The translations under genes and the position numbers were made by a program. Under the pieces are notes generated by a model. That model saw only the letters and a program-made list of their open reading frames with translations, made no database searches and had not been told where the DNA came from. A DNA stretch of 64,000 nt from Actinacidiphila yanglinensis (GTDB lineage: Bacteria > Actinomycetota > Actinomycetes > Streptomycetales > Streptomycetaceae). The DNA is taken from assembly GCF_900107965.1 (NCBI RefSeq), contig NZ_FNVU01000011.1, forward strand, positions 124,001-188,000. Direction: 5' to 3'. Of this stretch, positions 56,389-64,000 are shown piece after piece. Numbering within the stretch: position 1 is the first letter of the stretch; the number at the start of each line of letters is the position of its first letter.

Positions 56389-56964
56389 GTGAAGACGGTG
56401 CGCGCGGACGCGCGGCGGAACCGGGAACGGCTGGTCGAAGCGGCGCGTCAGGCGTTCGCCGAGCAGGGGGAGAAGACCACCCTGGAGGCGGTCGCGCGCT
56501 CGGCGGGGGTGGGCATCGGCACCCTCTACCGGCACTTCCCCACCCGGGAGGCCGTGATCGAGGCGGTCTACCGGGCCGAGCTGGCCCGGCTGTGCGAGAG
56601 CGCGGCGGAACTGCTGGAGGGGCAGCCGGCGGACCGCGCGCTGCGGGACTGGATGGACCGGTTCGCCGACTACATGGCCACCAAGCGGGAGATGGCCGAC
56701 GTGCTGCGGGTCGTCATCTCCTCGGGCGCGGTGACCAGTTCGCAGGTGCGCGAGGAGATGGCGGTCGCGGTGCGGGCGCTGCTCGACGCGGGAGCCGCGG
56801 ACGGCACGCTTCGCGAGGACGTGAGCGCGCCGGACGTGGTCGCCGGTACGGTGGGCGCGTTCCTCGCCTGCGGGCCGGAGCGGCGCGAGCAGGTCGGGCG
56901 GTTGCTGGATCTGCTGGTGGACGGGCTGCGGCGCGGCGGGGGGACGGGATCGGCCGGGGGGTGA
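56389..56964 (+). CDS. TetR family regulator of the aldo/keto reductase
   Basis: A 191-residue protein from GTG 56389; GTG 56398 is an alternative. The DNA-binding domain is 'RADARRNRERLVEAARQAFA', 'TTLEAVARSAGVGIGTLYRH' and 'FPTREAVIEAVYRAEL', the common SbtR-like TetR pattern in which 'GIGTLYRHFP' is the recognition helix region. The C-terminal domain is helical with a Gly-rich end. The two palindromes in the short divergent region are the obvious binding sites. The next gene follows after 46 bases. Confidence 0.94.
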   Translation: MKTVRADARRNRERLVEAARQAFAEQGEKTTLEAVARSAGVGIGTLYRHFPTREAVIEAVYRAELARLCESAAELLEGQPADRALRDWMDRFADYMATKREMADVLRVVISSGAVTSSQVREEMAVAVRALLDAGAADGTLREDVSAPDVVAGTVGAFLACGPERREQVGRLLDLLVDGLRRGGGTGSAGG

Positions 56965-57010
56965 CACGGCCGCCGGAGCGCGAGGGCGCCGGATGCGAGG
57001 AGGAGCGGTC

Positions 57011-57547
57011 GTGGGGAAGAACGCGGTGGTCTTTCACGGGACGGGGGGACGTCCCGACGTCTGCTGGTACCCCTGGCTGGGGCGGCGGCTGACCGAGCGG
57101 GGGTACGCGGTGGAGATCCCGCACTACCCGGGGCTGAACGTGGAGCCGGTCGAGGACTTCCTGCCGAAGGTGCTGGCCGCGCACCGGTTCGACGAACAGA
57201 CCGTGCTGGTCGGGCACTCCGGCGGCGCCGCGCTGCTGCTCGCGCTGCTGGAGCACCTCGAGGTGCGGGTGGCGCAGGCGGTGCTGGTCGCGGGGTACTC
57301 GACACCGCCCAACAGTTACGAGGAGCCGGTGCTCCAGAAGGCGTACGACTGGGCCGCGATCCGCTCGCACGTTCGGGACTTGTACGTCATCAACTCCCGG
57401 CAGGACCCCTACGGGTGCGACGACCGGCAGGGCCGCGCGATCTTCGAGCGGCTGGGCGGCACCCAGATTGTCCGGGACGACGGGCACTTCGGGGACTACG
57501 ACCAGCCGTACGACACCTTCCCGTTGCTGGACCGCCTGATCGACTGA
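57011..57547 (+). CDS. Small alpha/beta hydrolase (RBBP9/YdeN type)
   Basis: A 178-residue hydrolase from GTG 57011, with AGGAGG seven bases upstream; ATG 56993 would start before this site. The nucleophile is S70 in 'VLVGHSGGAALLLALL', and the acid/His pair is in 'DPYGCDD' and 'RDDGHFGDYDQ'. The overall pattern ('VVFHGTGGRPDVCWYPWLGR' at the N-terminus) is that of RBBP9-like serine hydrolases. The substrate is unknown. It probably follows the TetR gene in the same transcript. Confidence 0.92.
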   Translation: MGKNAVVFHGTGGRPDVCWYPWLGRRLTERGYAVEIPHYPGLNVEPVEDFLPKVLAAHRFDEQTVLVGHSGGAALLLALLEHLEVRVAQAVLVAGYSTPPNSYEEPVLQKAYDWAAIRSHVRDLYVINSRQDPYGCDDRQGRAIFERLGGTQIVRDDGHFGDYDQPYDTFPLLDRLID

Positions 57548-57568
57548 CCGTCGGCCCCGGCCGGGTGC

Positions 57569-58273
57569 TCAGTGGGCGGACACCTCGGTGCGGACGGTGT
57601 CCGCGCGGGTGGCGAACGCGGTGAGGTCGACCGCGCCGGGGGACGAGGCGAGGTGGCCGTAGTCGGTCTCGGCGACGGCGGCGACGGTGCGGGAGTCGGC
57701 CCAGGCGCACATCGGGAGGTAGGCGGGTGTGGCGCCGGTGGCCGTGGACTTGACGACCTCGCAGGTGAGCGGGGCGCCGGCGCCGTGCGGGGTCAGAGTG
57801 CGCGCGGGCACGGCGACGGAGCCCTCGCCGCTGTCCTGCATCCAGGTCAGCAGGCCGGTGACGGCGCGGGCCGGGTCGTCGACGGTGCCGTAGCCGCCGT
57901 CGAAGTCGAGCAGGTCGTGGCGCGCGCTGTCGGGAGTCCTGCGGTAGGAGCCGCTGACGCCGGTCATCGCGTGCATGCCGGGGGCCTCGCGCTCGGAGTC
58001 GAGGCCGCCGTCGCTGTCGCTGCTGGTGTCGCGGGTCAGGGTGTAGCGGCCGTGGTCGAGCGAGCGGGGCACCGACAGGCGGGGCCGGCTGCCGGACGCC
58101 CGCACGTCGTGCACCGCGACGACGGCGACGACCACCGCCCCGACGGCCGCGACCACGATCAGGCCCCTGGTCCTGGCGGCGGTTCGGCGGGCGGCGCGTG
58201 GCCGCGGCTGCGGTCCTCCGGCATCGTCGGCCGGCTGGTCCGGCCGGCGGGCCTCTTCGTCAGGCGTGCTCAT
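57569..58273 (-). CDS. Membrane-anchored hypothetical protein
   Basis: A 234-residue protein from ATG 58273. A charged, Pro/Arg-rich cytoplasmic N-terminus ('DEEARRPDQPADDAGGPQPR') precedes one transmembrane helix ('GLIVVAAVGAVVVAVVAVHD'). The extracytoplasmic domain ('LSVPRSLDHGRYTLTRDTSS', 'LTCEVVKSTATGATPAYLPM', 'CAWADSRTVAAVAETDYG') has a Cys pair about 20 residues apart. I associate this layout with streptomycete membrane proteins of unknown function. It ends 21 bases from the convergent hydrolase gene. Confidence 0.78.
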   Translation of the reverse strand: MSTPDEEARRPDQPADDAGGPQPRPRAARRTAARTRGLIVVAAVGAVVVAVVAVHDVRASGSRPRLSVPRSLDHGRYTLTRDTSSDSDGGLDSEREAPGMHAMTGVSGSYRRTPDSARHDLLDFDGGYGTVDDPARAVTGLLTWMQDSGEGSVAVPARTLTPHGAGAPLTCEVVKSTATGATPAYLPMCAWADSRTVAAVAETDYGHLASSPGAVDLTAFATRADTVRTEVSAH

Positions 58274-58407
58274 GCGTGCGTCCCCCGAGGCTGGTGTCGT
58301 GCGGCCGCCCCAGCATGCGCGCTCGCCCGCCGGGGCGTGCCACCGGGGTCGCCGCGGGCACCCGTCAACCGCCCGCCCCGCGGCGCATGCCGCCGCAGCG
58401 CCCGTGG

Positions 58408-59073
58408 CTACCCCATCGACTCCCGGGCGCCCGCTATCCAAGCCAGGACTCCGTGCGCACCGCACTCCTCCGCGGTCATCCGCGCCTCCTCCATCAACCG
58501 CAGGGCCGCCTCGCGGTCACCGTCGACCTGCCAGGTGAACTGGCCCAGCGACAGCTTCGCCGCCGCTACTCCCGGGAGGAAACCCAACTCCTCCCGCAGC
58601 CGCACCGATTCGGTGTACCGCCCGCGCGCCTCGTCCATCCGCCCGGCCGCCTCCGCCGCGAACGCCAGGTGCCGGGTCGCGTACGACAGGGTCAGCCGGT
58701 CGCCGACCGCGTCGGCCAGGTCGTACGCCTGCCGGAAGCACGGCACCGCCTCGTCGTACGCCTCCCGCACCACCTGGTGCCACGTGCCCAGCCAGAACAG
58801 CGCCTCGCCCTCGCCGCGCATGTCCTCGACCCTGCGGTACAGCGCCACCGCCCGCTCGAACAGCTCTCCTTCGCGCCCTTCGTCCACCTCCTTCCGCTCC
58901 GCCAGGTAGTGCGCGTGCAGCGCCTTGCCGCGCGCCAGTGCCAGATCCGCCTCCAGCCCGTCCAGCACCCGCTCGGCCCGCGCGGGCGCCGCCCGGTCCC
59001 CGCCGAACACCGCTGATTCGTACAACTGCTCGGCCTGCCGCAGCCGTTCCCCGTCGCCCGTGAGATCACTCAT
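58408..59073 (-). CDS. Tetratricopeptide-repeat protein
   Basis: A 221-residue soluble protein from ATG 59073 with AGGGTGA upstream. It consists of TPR-like helical pairs: 'GEALFWLGTWHQVVREAYDE', 'AVPCFRQAYDLADAVGDRLT', 'LSYATRHLAFAAEAAGRMDE' and 'ARGRYTESVRLREELGFLPG'. TPR proteins mediate protein contacts; the partner is unknown. It stands alone, 134 bp upstream of the membrane protein gene read in the same direction. Confidence 0.87.
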   Translation of the reverse strand: MSDLTGDGERLRQAEQLYESAVFGGDRAAPARAERVLDGLEADLALARGKALHAHYLAERKEVDEGREGELFERAVALYRRVEDMRGEGEALFWLGTWHQVVREAYDEAVPCFRQAYDLADAVGDRLTLSYATRHLAFAAEAAGRMDEARGRYTESVRLREELGFLPGVAAAKLSLGQFTWQVDGDREAALRLMEEARMTAEECGAHGVLAWIAGARESMG

Positions 59074-59122
59074 ACGGCTCACCCTAGTGACGCGGTGGCC
59101 GGGTCCGGGCACCGTCGCCGGG

Positions 59123-59188
59123 ACGAAAACACCGCCGGGGGCGGGCCGGGCACGCGTGGATTCGCGTGTCCGGCCCGCCCCCGGCGGT
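59123..59188 (-). terminator. Extended terminator of the GH64 gene
   Basis: A 26-bp stem (59131-59156 with 59163-59188, one G-U pair), 6-base loop, followed on the minus strand by TTTT. It lies 142 bases after the glucanase stop. Confidence 0.85.
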
Positions 59189-59330
59189 TCCTGTGGGGGG
59201 ATCGGGAAACGGCTCTCGGGGTGGGTACCGGATCTGCCGGGGAGTACGGTCCGCACGGCCGGGTTCGGCGTGGGGGGCCGTGCGGACCGCAGGGAACCCG
59301 CGGCGGGGGAGACCGTGGTCGGGGGCGGGG

Positions 59331-61133
59331 TCAGAAACCGACCGCGACCTCCATCCACTGCGGGTCCTGCATCGAGGTGTACGCCGCCTGGCCGCCGACG
59401 TCGTCGTACGGGAAGCCGTAGGCCAGCCCGTTGATCGCGTGGTCGTGCCAGAACTTGGCGTACCAGTTGGCCGGGTCGCCCGAGTAGAACTTCGTCGGGT
59501 CCTGCTGCTGGTCGGCCGGGAGGGTGGCGGTGTGCCGGTTGAGCGCGGCGCACGTGGTCGGGTCGCCGGCGAGCGAGCCGGCGCAGCCGAAGATGTCCGA
59601 GGTGGCCGCGTTCACCCCCACCGACTGGGCGTAGGAGGTGAAGTAGTTCGCGTTCGCACCGCCGGCGCGGAAGCTCGGGTCGCTGCCCGGGGCGATGATC
59701 CGGTACGGCGCCTGCGTCTGCGCGAGCACCTTGAACTGCTGCGGCACCGCGTTCTGGAACTCCTGGAACACCTGGTCCCGGCTGGTGGTGAACAGGTCCT
59801 GGGCGTCACCGAGTTGGACGTCCTGGCCGGAGTGCGAGTGCAGCCGGATGGCCAGCGGCAGCGCCCAGGCGTCGACCCGGGTGGTGTTGCCGTTGAAGGC
59901 GTCCGGGCCGATGGTGAACTCGATGAAGTCGTTGTACTGGCTGTTCGGCGAGCCGACGTAGAAGTACATCCGGCCCGAGGAGTTCGCCGGCATGTCGAAG
60001 TACGGCTGCTCGGCGATCGAGTGCTCCTGGCCGTCGAAGCTCCAGTACACCTGGCTGTCGGGATACGCACCGTTGGTGCGGTTGAGTATCGCGACCTCCA
60101 TCACGTTGTTCGCGGCCGGGATCGAACCGGTGTCGCCCCAGAAGGAGTCGTCACCGCCCGTGGGGGGAGGGCTGGTGGGCGGGGTCGAGCCCGCGGCCAG
60201 GTGCACCGAGAACTCCCACAGCGACACGCCGTACGCCGTGGCGCGCGCGGTGGTGTACACCCGCACGTAGCGCCCGGTGCCGGTGACGTTGAGAGTCTGG
60301 ATGCCCCCGGTGCCGGTCGTCGTGGAGTACACGGTGGTCCAGTTGGTGGCGTCGTCCGAGACCTGGATCTGGTACGCGGTGGCGTACGCGGTCTCCCAGT
60401 TCAGGCCGACGCTGCAGATCGGCTCCGAGGCGCCGAGGTCCACCCGCAGCCACTGCGGGTCGCTGAACGCGCTGGACCAGCGGGTGCCGGTGTCGCCGTC
60501 GACCGCCGCCGAGGCGGGGGTGCCGGCGTTCTCGGTGGAGGAGGCCGCGGCCGTCCGGCCCTGGGCCGCGTTGTCCGTGGCGCACGCGGAGGGCTGGCCG
60601 CCGGTGCCGCCGTAGACCTGGAACTCCCAGAGCGAGTAGCCGTACTGCGTGGCGCGCACGCTGCCGTACATGCGGACGTAACGGCCGGAACCGTTTACGG
60701 ACAGCGTCTGGTTGCCACCGGTGCCCGTGGTGGTGGAGTAGACGTCGGTCCAGTCGGCGCCGTTGGTCGAGGTCTGGATCTTGAAGGACTTGGCGTACGC
60801 CGTCTCCCAGTTGAGGGTCACCTGGCTGATCGTCTGGTTGCTGCCCAGGTCGACCTGGAGCCACTGGGGATCGGCCGCGGCACTGGACCAGCGGGTGCCG
60901 GTGTTGCCGTCGACCGCCGCGGAGGCGGGGGTGCCGGCGTTCTCGGTGGACGAGGCGGTGGCGGGCTTGCCCTGCGAGAGCAGCGTCCCGGCCGCGCGGG
61001 CCGGCGACTGCGTGCTGACGACGAGGGCGAGGCCCGCCGTCAGCGCGAGCAGGAGGGCAAGGATCAGGTACGGCCGGGATCTGTCGCGCGGTCCGGGCCG
61101 TGGCCGCACCAACAGCGAAGTGCTGCCTGACAT
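59331..61133 (-). CDS. Secreted GH64 beta-1,3-glucanase with two F5/8 type C (CBM32-like) domains
   Basis: A 600-residue precursor from ATG 61133 (GAGGAGA upstream). A signal peptide ('LILALLLALTAGLALVVSTQ', cleavage near 'SPARA') is followed by two near-identical discoidin-type domains, about residues 45-165 and 175-300 ('ATASSTENAGTPASAAVDGN', 'TGTRWSSAAADPQWLQVDLG'; 'TAASSTENAGTPASAAVDGD'). A Pro linker leads to the GH64 domain (about 325-600: 'YWSFDGQEHSIAEQPYFDMP', 'LPLAIRLHSHSG', 'INGLAYGFPYDDVGGQAAYT'). The enzyme should degrade beta-1,3-glucan of fungal walls or storage glucans. A CebR-like operator lies just after its promoter. Confidence 0.93.
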   Translation of the reverse strand: MSGSTSLLVRPRPGPRDRSRPYLILALLLALTAGLALVVSTQSPARAAGTLLSQGKPATASSTENAGTPASAAVDGNTGTRWSSAAADPQWLQVDLGSNQTISQVTLNWETAYAKSFKIQTSTNGADWTDVYSTTTGTGGNQTLSVNGSGRYVRMYGSVRATQYGYSLWEFQVYGGTGGQPSACATDNAAQGRTAAASSTENAGTPASAAVDGDTGTRWSSAFSDPQWLRVDLGASEPICSVGLNWETAYATAYQIQVSDDATNWTTVYSTTTGTGGIQTLNVTGTGRYVRVYTTARATAYGVSLWEFSVHLAAGSTPPTSPPPTGGDDSFWGDTGSIPAANNVMEVAILNRTNGAYPDSQVYWSFDGQEHSIAEQPYFDMPANSSGRMYFYVGSPNSQYNDFIEFTIGPDAFNGNTTRVDAWALPLAIRLHSHSGQDVQLGDAQDLFTTSRDQVFQEFQNAVPQQFKVLAQTQAPYRIIAPGSDPSFRAGGANANYFTSYAQSVGVNAATSDIFGCAGSLAGDPTTCAALNRHTATLPADQQQDPTKFYSGDPANWYAKFWHDHAINGLAYGFPYDDVGGQAAYTSMQDPQWMEVAVGF

Positions 61134-61188
61134 GTGGTATCTCCTCAACCGGGTGGGGGTCCGTGACGGAGGCCCGGGGGAGCGCGGG

Positions 61189-61202
61189 TGAGAGCGCTCT
61201 CT
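61189..61202. promoter_or_regulatory. CebR/LacI-type operator of the GH64 glucanase gene
   Basis: TGAGAGCGCTCTCT, sharing the GAGCGCTC core of the CebR boxes at 53641 and 53811 (11 of 14 and 12 of 14 identical). It lies 12 bases downstream of the -10 box, so a bound repressor would block transcription. Confidence 0.78.
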
Positions 61203-61214
61203 CTGGCGAGGTGA

Positions 61215-61243
61215 TGTTTACAAGCCCCGTACATCGGCGTCAA
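61215..61243 (-). promoter_or_regulatory. Sigma70-like promoter of the GH64 glucanase gene
   Basis: On the minus strand -35 TTGACG (61243-61238), 17-base spacer and -10 TAAACA (61220-61215), about 82 bases before the start codon. Confidence 0.75.
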
Positions 61244-61457
61244 TAAGTTGTTCAATACTGGCCTGTTGGGCACCCTCCCCGTTTCGAGTCCCGAACGGAC
61301 AACCCGCTGTTCACGCGGGAACGGACGGACAATCCGGACATCCGCCGTGGAGAGTTGAGGGACCGGGCCGGGATTTCCCCGTCCGCGCGGAGCGGACCTC
61401 TGACGTCGCCCGTGTGCCGCCGCAACAGGTCGTCAAGTGCGCTTCCCCGCAACGAGT

Positions 61458-61486
61458 TTGACGTGTCATTGGCTAACCGCTATCTA
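61458..61486 (+). promoter_or_regulatory. Promoter of the PadR-ABC transporter operon
   Basis: -35 TTGACG (61458-61463), 17-base spacer, -10 TATCTA (61481-61486), 28 bases before the padR-type gene. A TGAC-GT-GTCA palindrome (61459-61468) overlaps the -35 and may be an operator. Confidence 0.72.
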
Positions 61487-61513
61487 TTGGCGGGTCGTGA
61501 AGGAGGGCGGTCC

Positions 61514-62056
61514 GTGCAGGACGTGGTGCTGGCGCTGCTGGTCAAGGAGCCGTCGCACGGCTACGAGCTGCGGCAGCGGTTGGCCGCGGCGCTCGGGCCG
61601 TTGGGGGAGTCGCTGAACGCCGGGCAGGTGTACGTGACGCTCACCCGGCTGGAGAAGGCCGGGCTGGTGGTCGCCGAGCGGGAGGACGTGCCGGTGCGCG
61701 GTCCGCGCCGCAAGGTGTACGCGCTGACCGCGGCCGGGCAGGAGCGGGTGGCCGCGTGGATGGCCGAGGGCGCCGGGCCGCGGCCGGACGTGACGGAGTT
61801 CCACCTGAAGCTGGTGGCCGCCGCGGAGTCGGGTGCCGCCGATCCGCTCGCGCTCGTGGACGCGCGGCGGCGCGAGCTGATGCGCACGCTCGCCGAGACC
61901 CAGCGTGCCGCCCTCGACCACGGCGCACACGCGCGGGCCGGGCTGCTGCTGGAGGGGATCTCCCTCCGATTGCAGGCGGATCTGCGCTGGTTGGAGGCGT
62001 GCGAGCGGACCTGGTCCGGGCGCGCCCGGCGTGGGGAAGGCGGAGGAGCCGGATGA
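61514..62056 (+). CDS. PadR family transcriptional regulator
   Basis: A 180-residue protein from GTG 61514 with AAGGAGG seven bases upstream. The PadR winged helix is at the N-terminus ('QDVVLALLVKEPSHGYELRQ', 'LNAGQVYVTLTRLEKAGLVV', 'GPRRKVYALTAAGQERVAAW'), and the C-terminal Vir_act_alpha-like helical dimerisation region follows. PadR proteins usually repress an adjacent transporter in the absence of a toxic ligand. The stop overlaps the next start (ATGA), so it is translated with the ABC transporter it probably controls. Confidence 0.94.
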   Translation: MQDVVLALLVKEPSHGYELRQRLAAALGPLGESLNAGQVYVTLTRLEKAGLVVAEREDVPVRGPRRKVYALTAAGQERVAAWMAEGAGPRPDVTEFHLKLVAAAESGAADPLALVDARRRELMRTLAETQRAALDHGAHARAGLLLEGISLRLQADLRWLEACERTWSGRARRGEGGGAG

Positions 62057-62910
62057 TCAGGGGCGGGTTCGCTCGCGGAAACGGGCAGGCGGCGACCGCG
62101 CGGACGGCAGCCGGGCCGGCGCTCCGGACGGTCGGAGTGTCGCGGCGGTACGGGGAGGAGGCGGGCGCGGTCTGGGCCGTCGACCGGCTCGACCTCGATG
62201 TTCCCGCCGGCCAGACGCTGGCGGTGACCGGGCCGAGCGGCTGCGGCAAGTCGACCCTGCTGCAGTTGCTGGGCGGCCTCGACCGGCCCACCGAGGGCGA
62301 GGTGTGGCTGGGCGGACGGCGCATCGACGGGCTCGGCGAGCGGGCGCTGGCCAGGCTGCGGCGCCGCGCGGTGGGGTTCGTCTTCCAGGCGTACCACCTG
62401 ATGCACGAGTTGAGCGCGGCGCAGAACGTGGAACTGCCCGCGCTGCTGGCCGGAGCGTCCCCGCGCACGGCCCGGGCGCGCGCCGCGGAACTCCTCGACC
62501 GGGTCGGACTCGCCGATCGCGCGCGCCACCTTCCCTCGGAGCTGTCGGGCGGGCAGCGGCAGCGGGTGGCCGTCGCGCGTGCGCTGGTGAACGAGCCGCT
62601 GGTCGTCCTCGCGGACGAGCCGACCGGGAACCTGGACAGCGCGGCCACGTACGACATCCTGCGGCTCTTCGGCGAGTTGCGCGCCGCGGGCCAGACCCTG
62701 GTCGTGGTCACCCACGACGAGCGGGTCGCCGCCACCGCGGACCGGGTCGTCTCCCTGCGGGACGGGGCGCTGGCCGACGACATCCGGCTGGACGGCCACG
62801 GGACCGGGCTCGCGGGCGAAGGGTCCGACGACGGGAGCGGACGTCCGGGCCCGGGTCACGACGACGGTGGCGGCTCGGGGCTCGGCGCGATGCTGGCCTG
62901 GGAGGACTGA
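62053..62910 (+). CDS. ABC transporter ATP-binding protein (LolD/MacB type)
   Basis: A 285-residue ATPase overlapping both neighbours. Walker A is 'TGPSGCGKSTLLQLLGG', the Q loop 'VGFVFQAYHLMHELSAAQNV', signature 'LSGGQRQRVAVARAL', Walker B 'LVVLADEPTGNLDS' and the H loop 'VVTHDERVAA'. The 'EPTGNLDS' form is that of the FtsE/LolD/MacB group, which works with FtsX-type permeases, as encoded next. About 30 residues precede the ATPase domain and a Gly/Asp-rich tail follows it. Confidence 0.95.
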   Translation: MIRGGFARGNGQAATARTAAGPALRTVGVSRRYGEEAGAVWAVDRLDLDVPAGQTLAVTGPSGCGKSTLLQLLGGLDRPTEGEVWLGGRRIDGLGERALARLRRRAVGFVFQAYHLMHELSAAQNVELPALLAGASPRTARARAAELLDRVGLADRARHLPSELSGGQRQRVAVARALVNEPLVVLADEPTGNLDSAATYDILRLFGELRAAGQTLVVVTHDERVAATADRVVSLRDGALADDIRLDGHGTGLAGEGSDDGSGRPGPGHDDGGGSGLGAMLAWED

Positions 62911-64000
62911 TGGCGGGCCACCTGCTCCTGATGTGGCGCCTGCTCGCGCACGACGTGCGCCGCCGCCCCGCCGAGGCCGTCATGTTCCTGGTCGCGGTCG
63001 GCGTGGCCATGGCCAGCCTGACGCTGGGGACCGCGGCCGGTGATGCCGTGGCGACGGGGTACGCCACGACCCGCGCGGCCACCGCGGGCCCCGACGTGAT
63101 GTCCTCGACCACCGACCCGGATCCGGCCCGCCTCGCCTCGCGGCTCGCGCGCCTGCCCGGGGTGATCGCGACCGGTGGTCCGTTCTTCGCGTTCGACACG
63201 ACGATCGCGGTGCACGGCAGCTCCGCGCACGCAGGCGTCGAAGGGCGCGACAGCGCGCGGTCGGCCGTGGACCGCCCGCTGGTGACCTCGGGCAGCTGGG
63301 TGCGGCCCGGCGGGGTGGTGGTCGAGCGGGGCTTCGCGAAGTCGCTCGACGTGCACCTCGGCGACCGTGTGACGATCGGCGGGCGCCGCTATCCCGTCGT
63401 CGGCACCGCGATCAGCGCGGCCACCGAGGTCTACCCGTGGGGCGATCCGGCGCAGATCGGGCCGGCCGACTTCGGCGGCGTGGTCTGGCTGACCGCCGCC
63501 GACGCCCACGCGGCGGCCGGTGACGCGCCCGCCGTCCACCTGATCTACCTGAAGCTGTCCGACCCCGCCTCGGCGTGGCGGTTCGGCAGGTCCGCGGCCG
63601 CGCGGTCCCTGCGGACCGACGACTGGCTCACGTACCACACCTGGCAGAACGCCCTCCAGACCGACCGCGCCATGATCGAGGACACCCGCCCGGCGCTGGT
63701 GGTCGGCGGGTGGCTGCTGGCGGTCGCGGCGACCGTCACACTGGTGGCCCTGGCCACGGTGCGGGCCGCACGGGACAACCGGCGTGCCGCGCTGCTCAGG
63801 GCGGTCGGCGCGGGACCGGGCACCGTGCTGGTCGTCCTGCTGGTCCCGCACCTGCTGCTGACGGTGTTCGCGACGGCGCTGGGGCTGGCGGTCGGGACGC
63901 TCGCCGCGCCGCGCCTGGTCGATCCGAGTGCGGGGATGCTCGACGCCGTCGGCGCCCCGGGTGCCGGGACCGTCGGCGCGGCGTTCTTCCTCGCGCTCGT
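62910..64000 (+). CDS. FtsX-like ABC transporter permease (3' end outside window)
   Basis: The ATG at 62910 overlaps the stop of the ATPase gene (TGATG). The frame stays open to the window end (363 codons). The product begins 'MAGHLLLMWRLLAHDVRRRP' and has a first membrane helix ('AVMFLVAVGVAMASLTLG'). A large extracytoplasmic MacB-like domain follows ('TSGSWVRPGGVVVERGFAKS', 'VHLGDRVTIGGRRYPVVGTA'). Two further helices come next ('LVVGGWLLAVAATVTLVALA' and 'VLVVLLVPHLLLTVFATALG'), with 'AARDNRRAALLRAVGAGPGT' between them, the usual FtsX cytoplasmic loop. With the ATPase and PadR genes it forms an export or envelope-stress operon. The C-terminal half is missing. Confidence 0.92.
   Translation, partial: MAGHLLLMWRLLAHDVRRRPAEAVMFLVAVGVAMASLTLGTAAGDAVATGYATTRAATAGPDVMSSTTDPDPARLASRLARLPGVIATGGPFFAFDTTIAVHGSSAHAGVEGRDSARSAVDRPLVTSGSWVRPGGVVVERGFAKSLDVHLGDRVTIGGRRYPVVGTAISAATEVYPWGDPAQIGPADFGGVVWLTAADAHAAAGDAPAVHLIYLKLSDPASAWRFGRSAAARSLRTDDWLTYHTWQNALQTDRAMIEDTRPALVVGGWLLAVAATVTLVALATVRAARDNRRAALLRAVGAGPGTVLVVLLVPHLLLTVFATALGLAVGTLAAPRLVDPSAGMLDAVGAPGAGTVGAAFFLAL

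Overview
The window comes from a very high-GC actinobacterium, almost certainly Streptomyces or a close relative. The signs are strong third-position GC, frequent GTG starts, a whiE-type spore-pigment locus, a cebR/cebEFG/bglC cellobiose locus with its 14-bp CebR palindromes, a DasR-like element before a chitinase gene, a cytosolic PAS-GGDEF-EAL protein and class F sortases. No prophage, transposase, rRNA or CRISPR array was seen. All functions are read from motifs and context; no database search was possible.

Layout. 1-6.7 kb: tail of a class F sortase, a large FAD/Fe-S oxidoreductase, an intergenic repeat patch, a membrane PP2C-type phosphatase and a secreted M1 peptidase. 6.8-13.9 kb: a Cys-cluster/pentapeptide protein, tRNA-Lys(CTT), an IclR regulator divergent from a luciferase-like oxidoreductase, a GH18 chitinase and a secreted beta-helix protein. 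14-20 kb: a c-di-GMP turnover protein divergent from two tandem M6-like metalloproteases, OsmC and a second identical tRNA-Lys. 19.8-25.2 kb: a leftward gene block whose core is three stop/start-overlapped genes, a RecB/AddB-like nuclease with four candidate Fe-S cysteines, an unrecognised 515-aa protein and an SF1 helicase-like ATPase. It is followed by a small protein and a possible Prim-Pol relative. This is the best candidate for an undescribed system.

25-34.5 kb: a PAP2 membrane enzyme divergent from a TetR regulator, a histidine phosphatase, small hypothetical genes, a spermidine-synthase-like protein, a two-component pair and a beta-helix protein with a large Ala/Pro-rich insertion. 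34.5-45.1 kb: the spore-pigment type II PKS locus (cyclases, ACP, CLF, KS, cupin and SchA/CurD-like protein leftward; FAD hydroxylase rightward). An O-methyltransferase lies on one side and a two-domain multicopper oxidase on the other; both are plausible pigment-tailoring enzymes.

45-54.9 kb: a Ser-rich surface protein next to a class F sortase, a second GH18 chitinase with an N-terminal CBM2, and bglC-cebG-cebF-cebE with divergent cebR. 55-64 kb: a G-rich, structured intergenic region, an aldo/keto reductase-TetR divergent pair with two identical operators, an alpha/beta hydrolase, two small conserved-type genes, a secreted GH64 beta-1,3-glucanase with a CebR-like operator just downstream of its promoter, and a PadR-ABC ATPase-FtsX-like permease operon that runs off the window.

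Together the window is rich in polysaccharide use (two chitinases, cellobiose uptake, beta-1,3-glucanase), secreted proteolysis and development (spore pigment, c-di-GMP). Operons are often closed by unusually long perfect hairpins.
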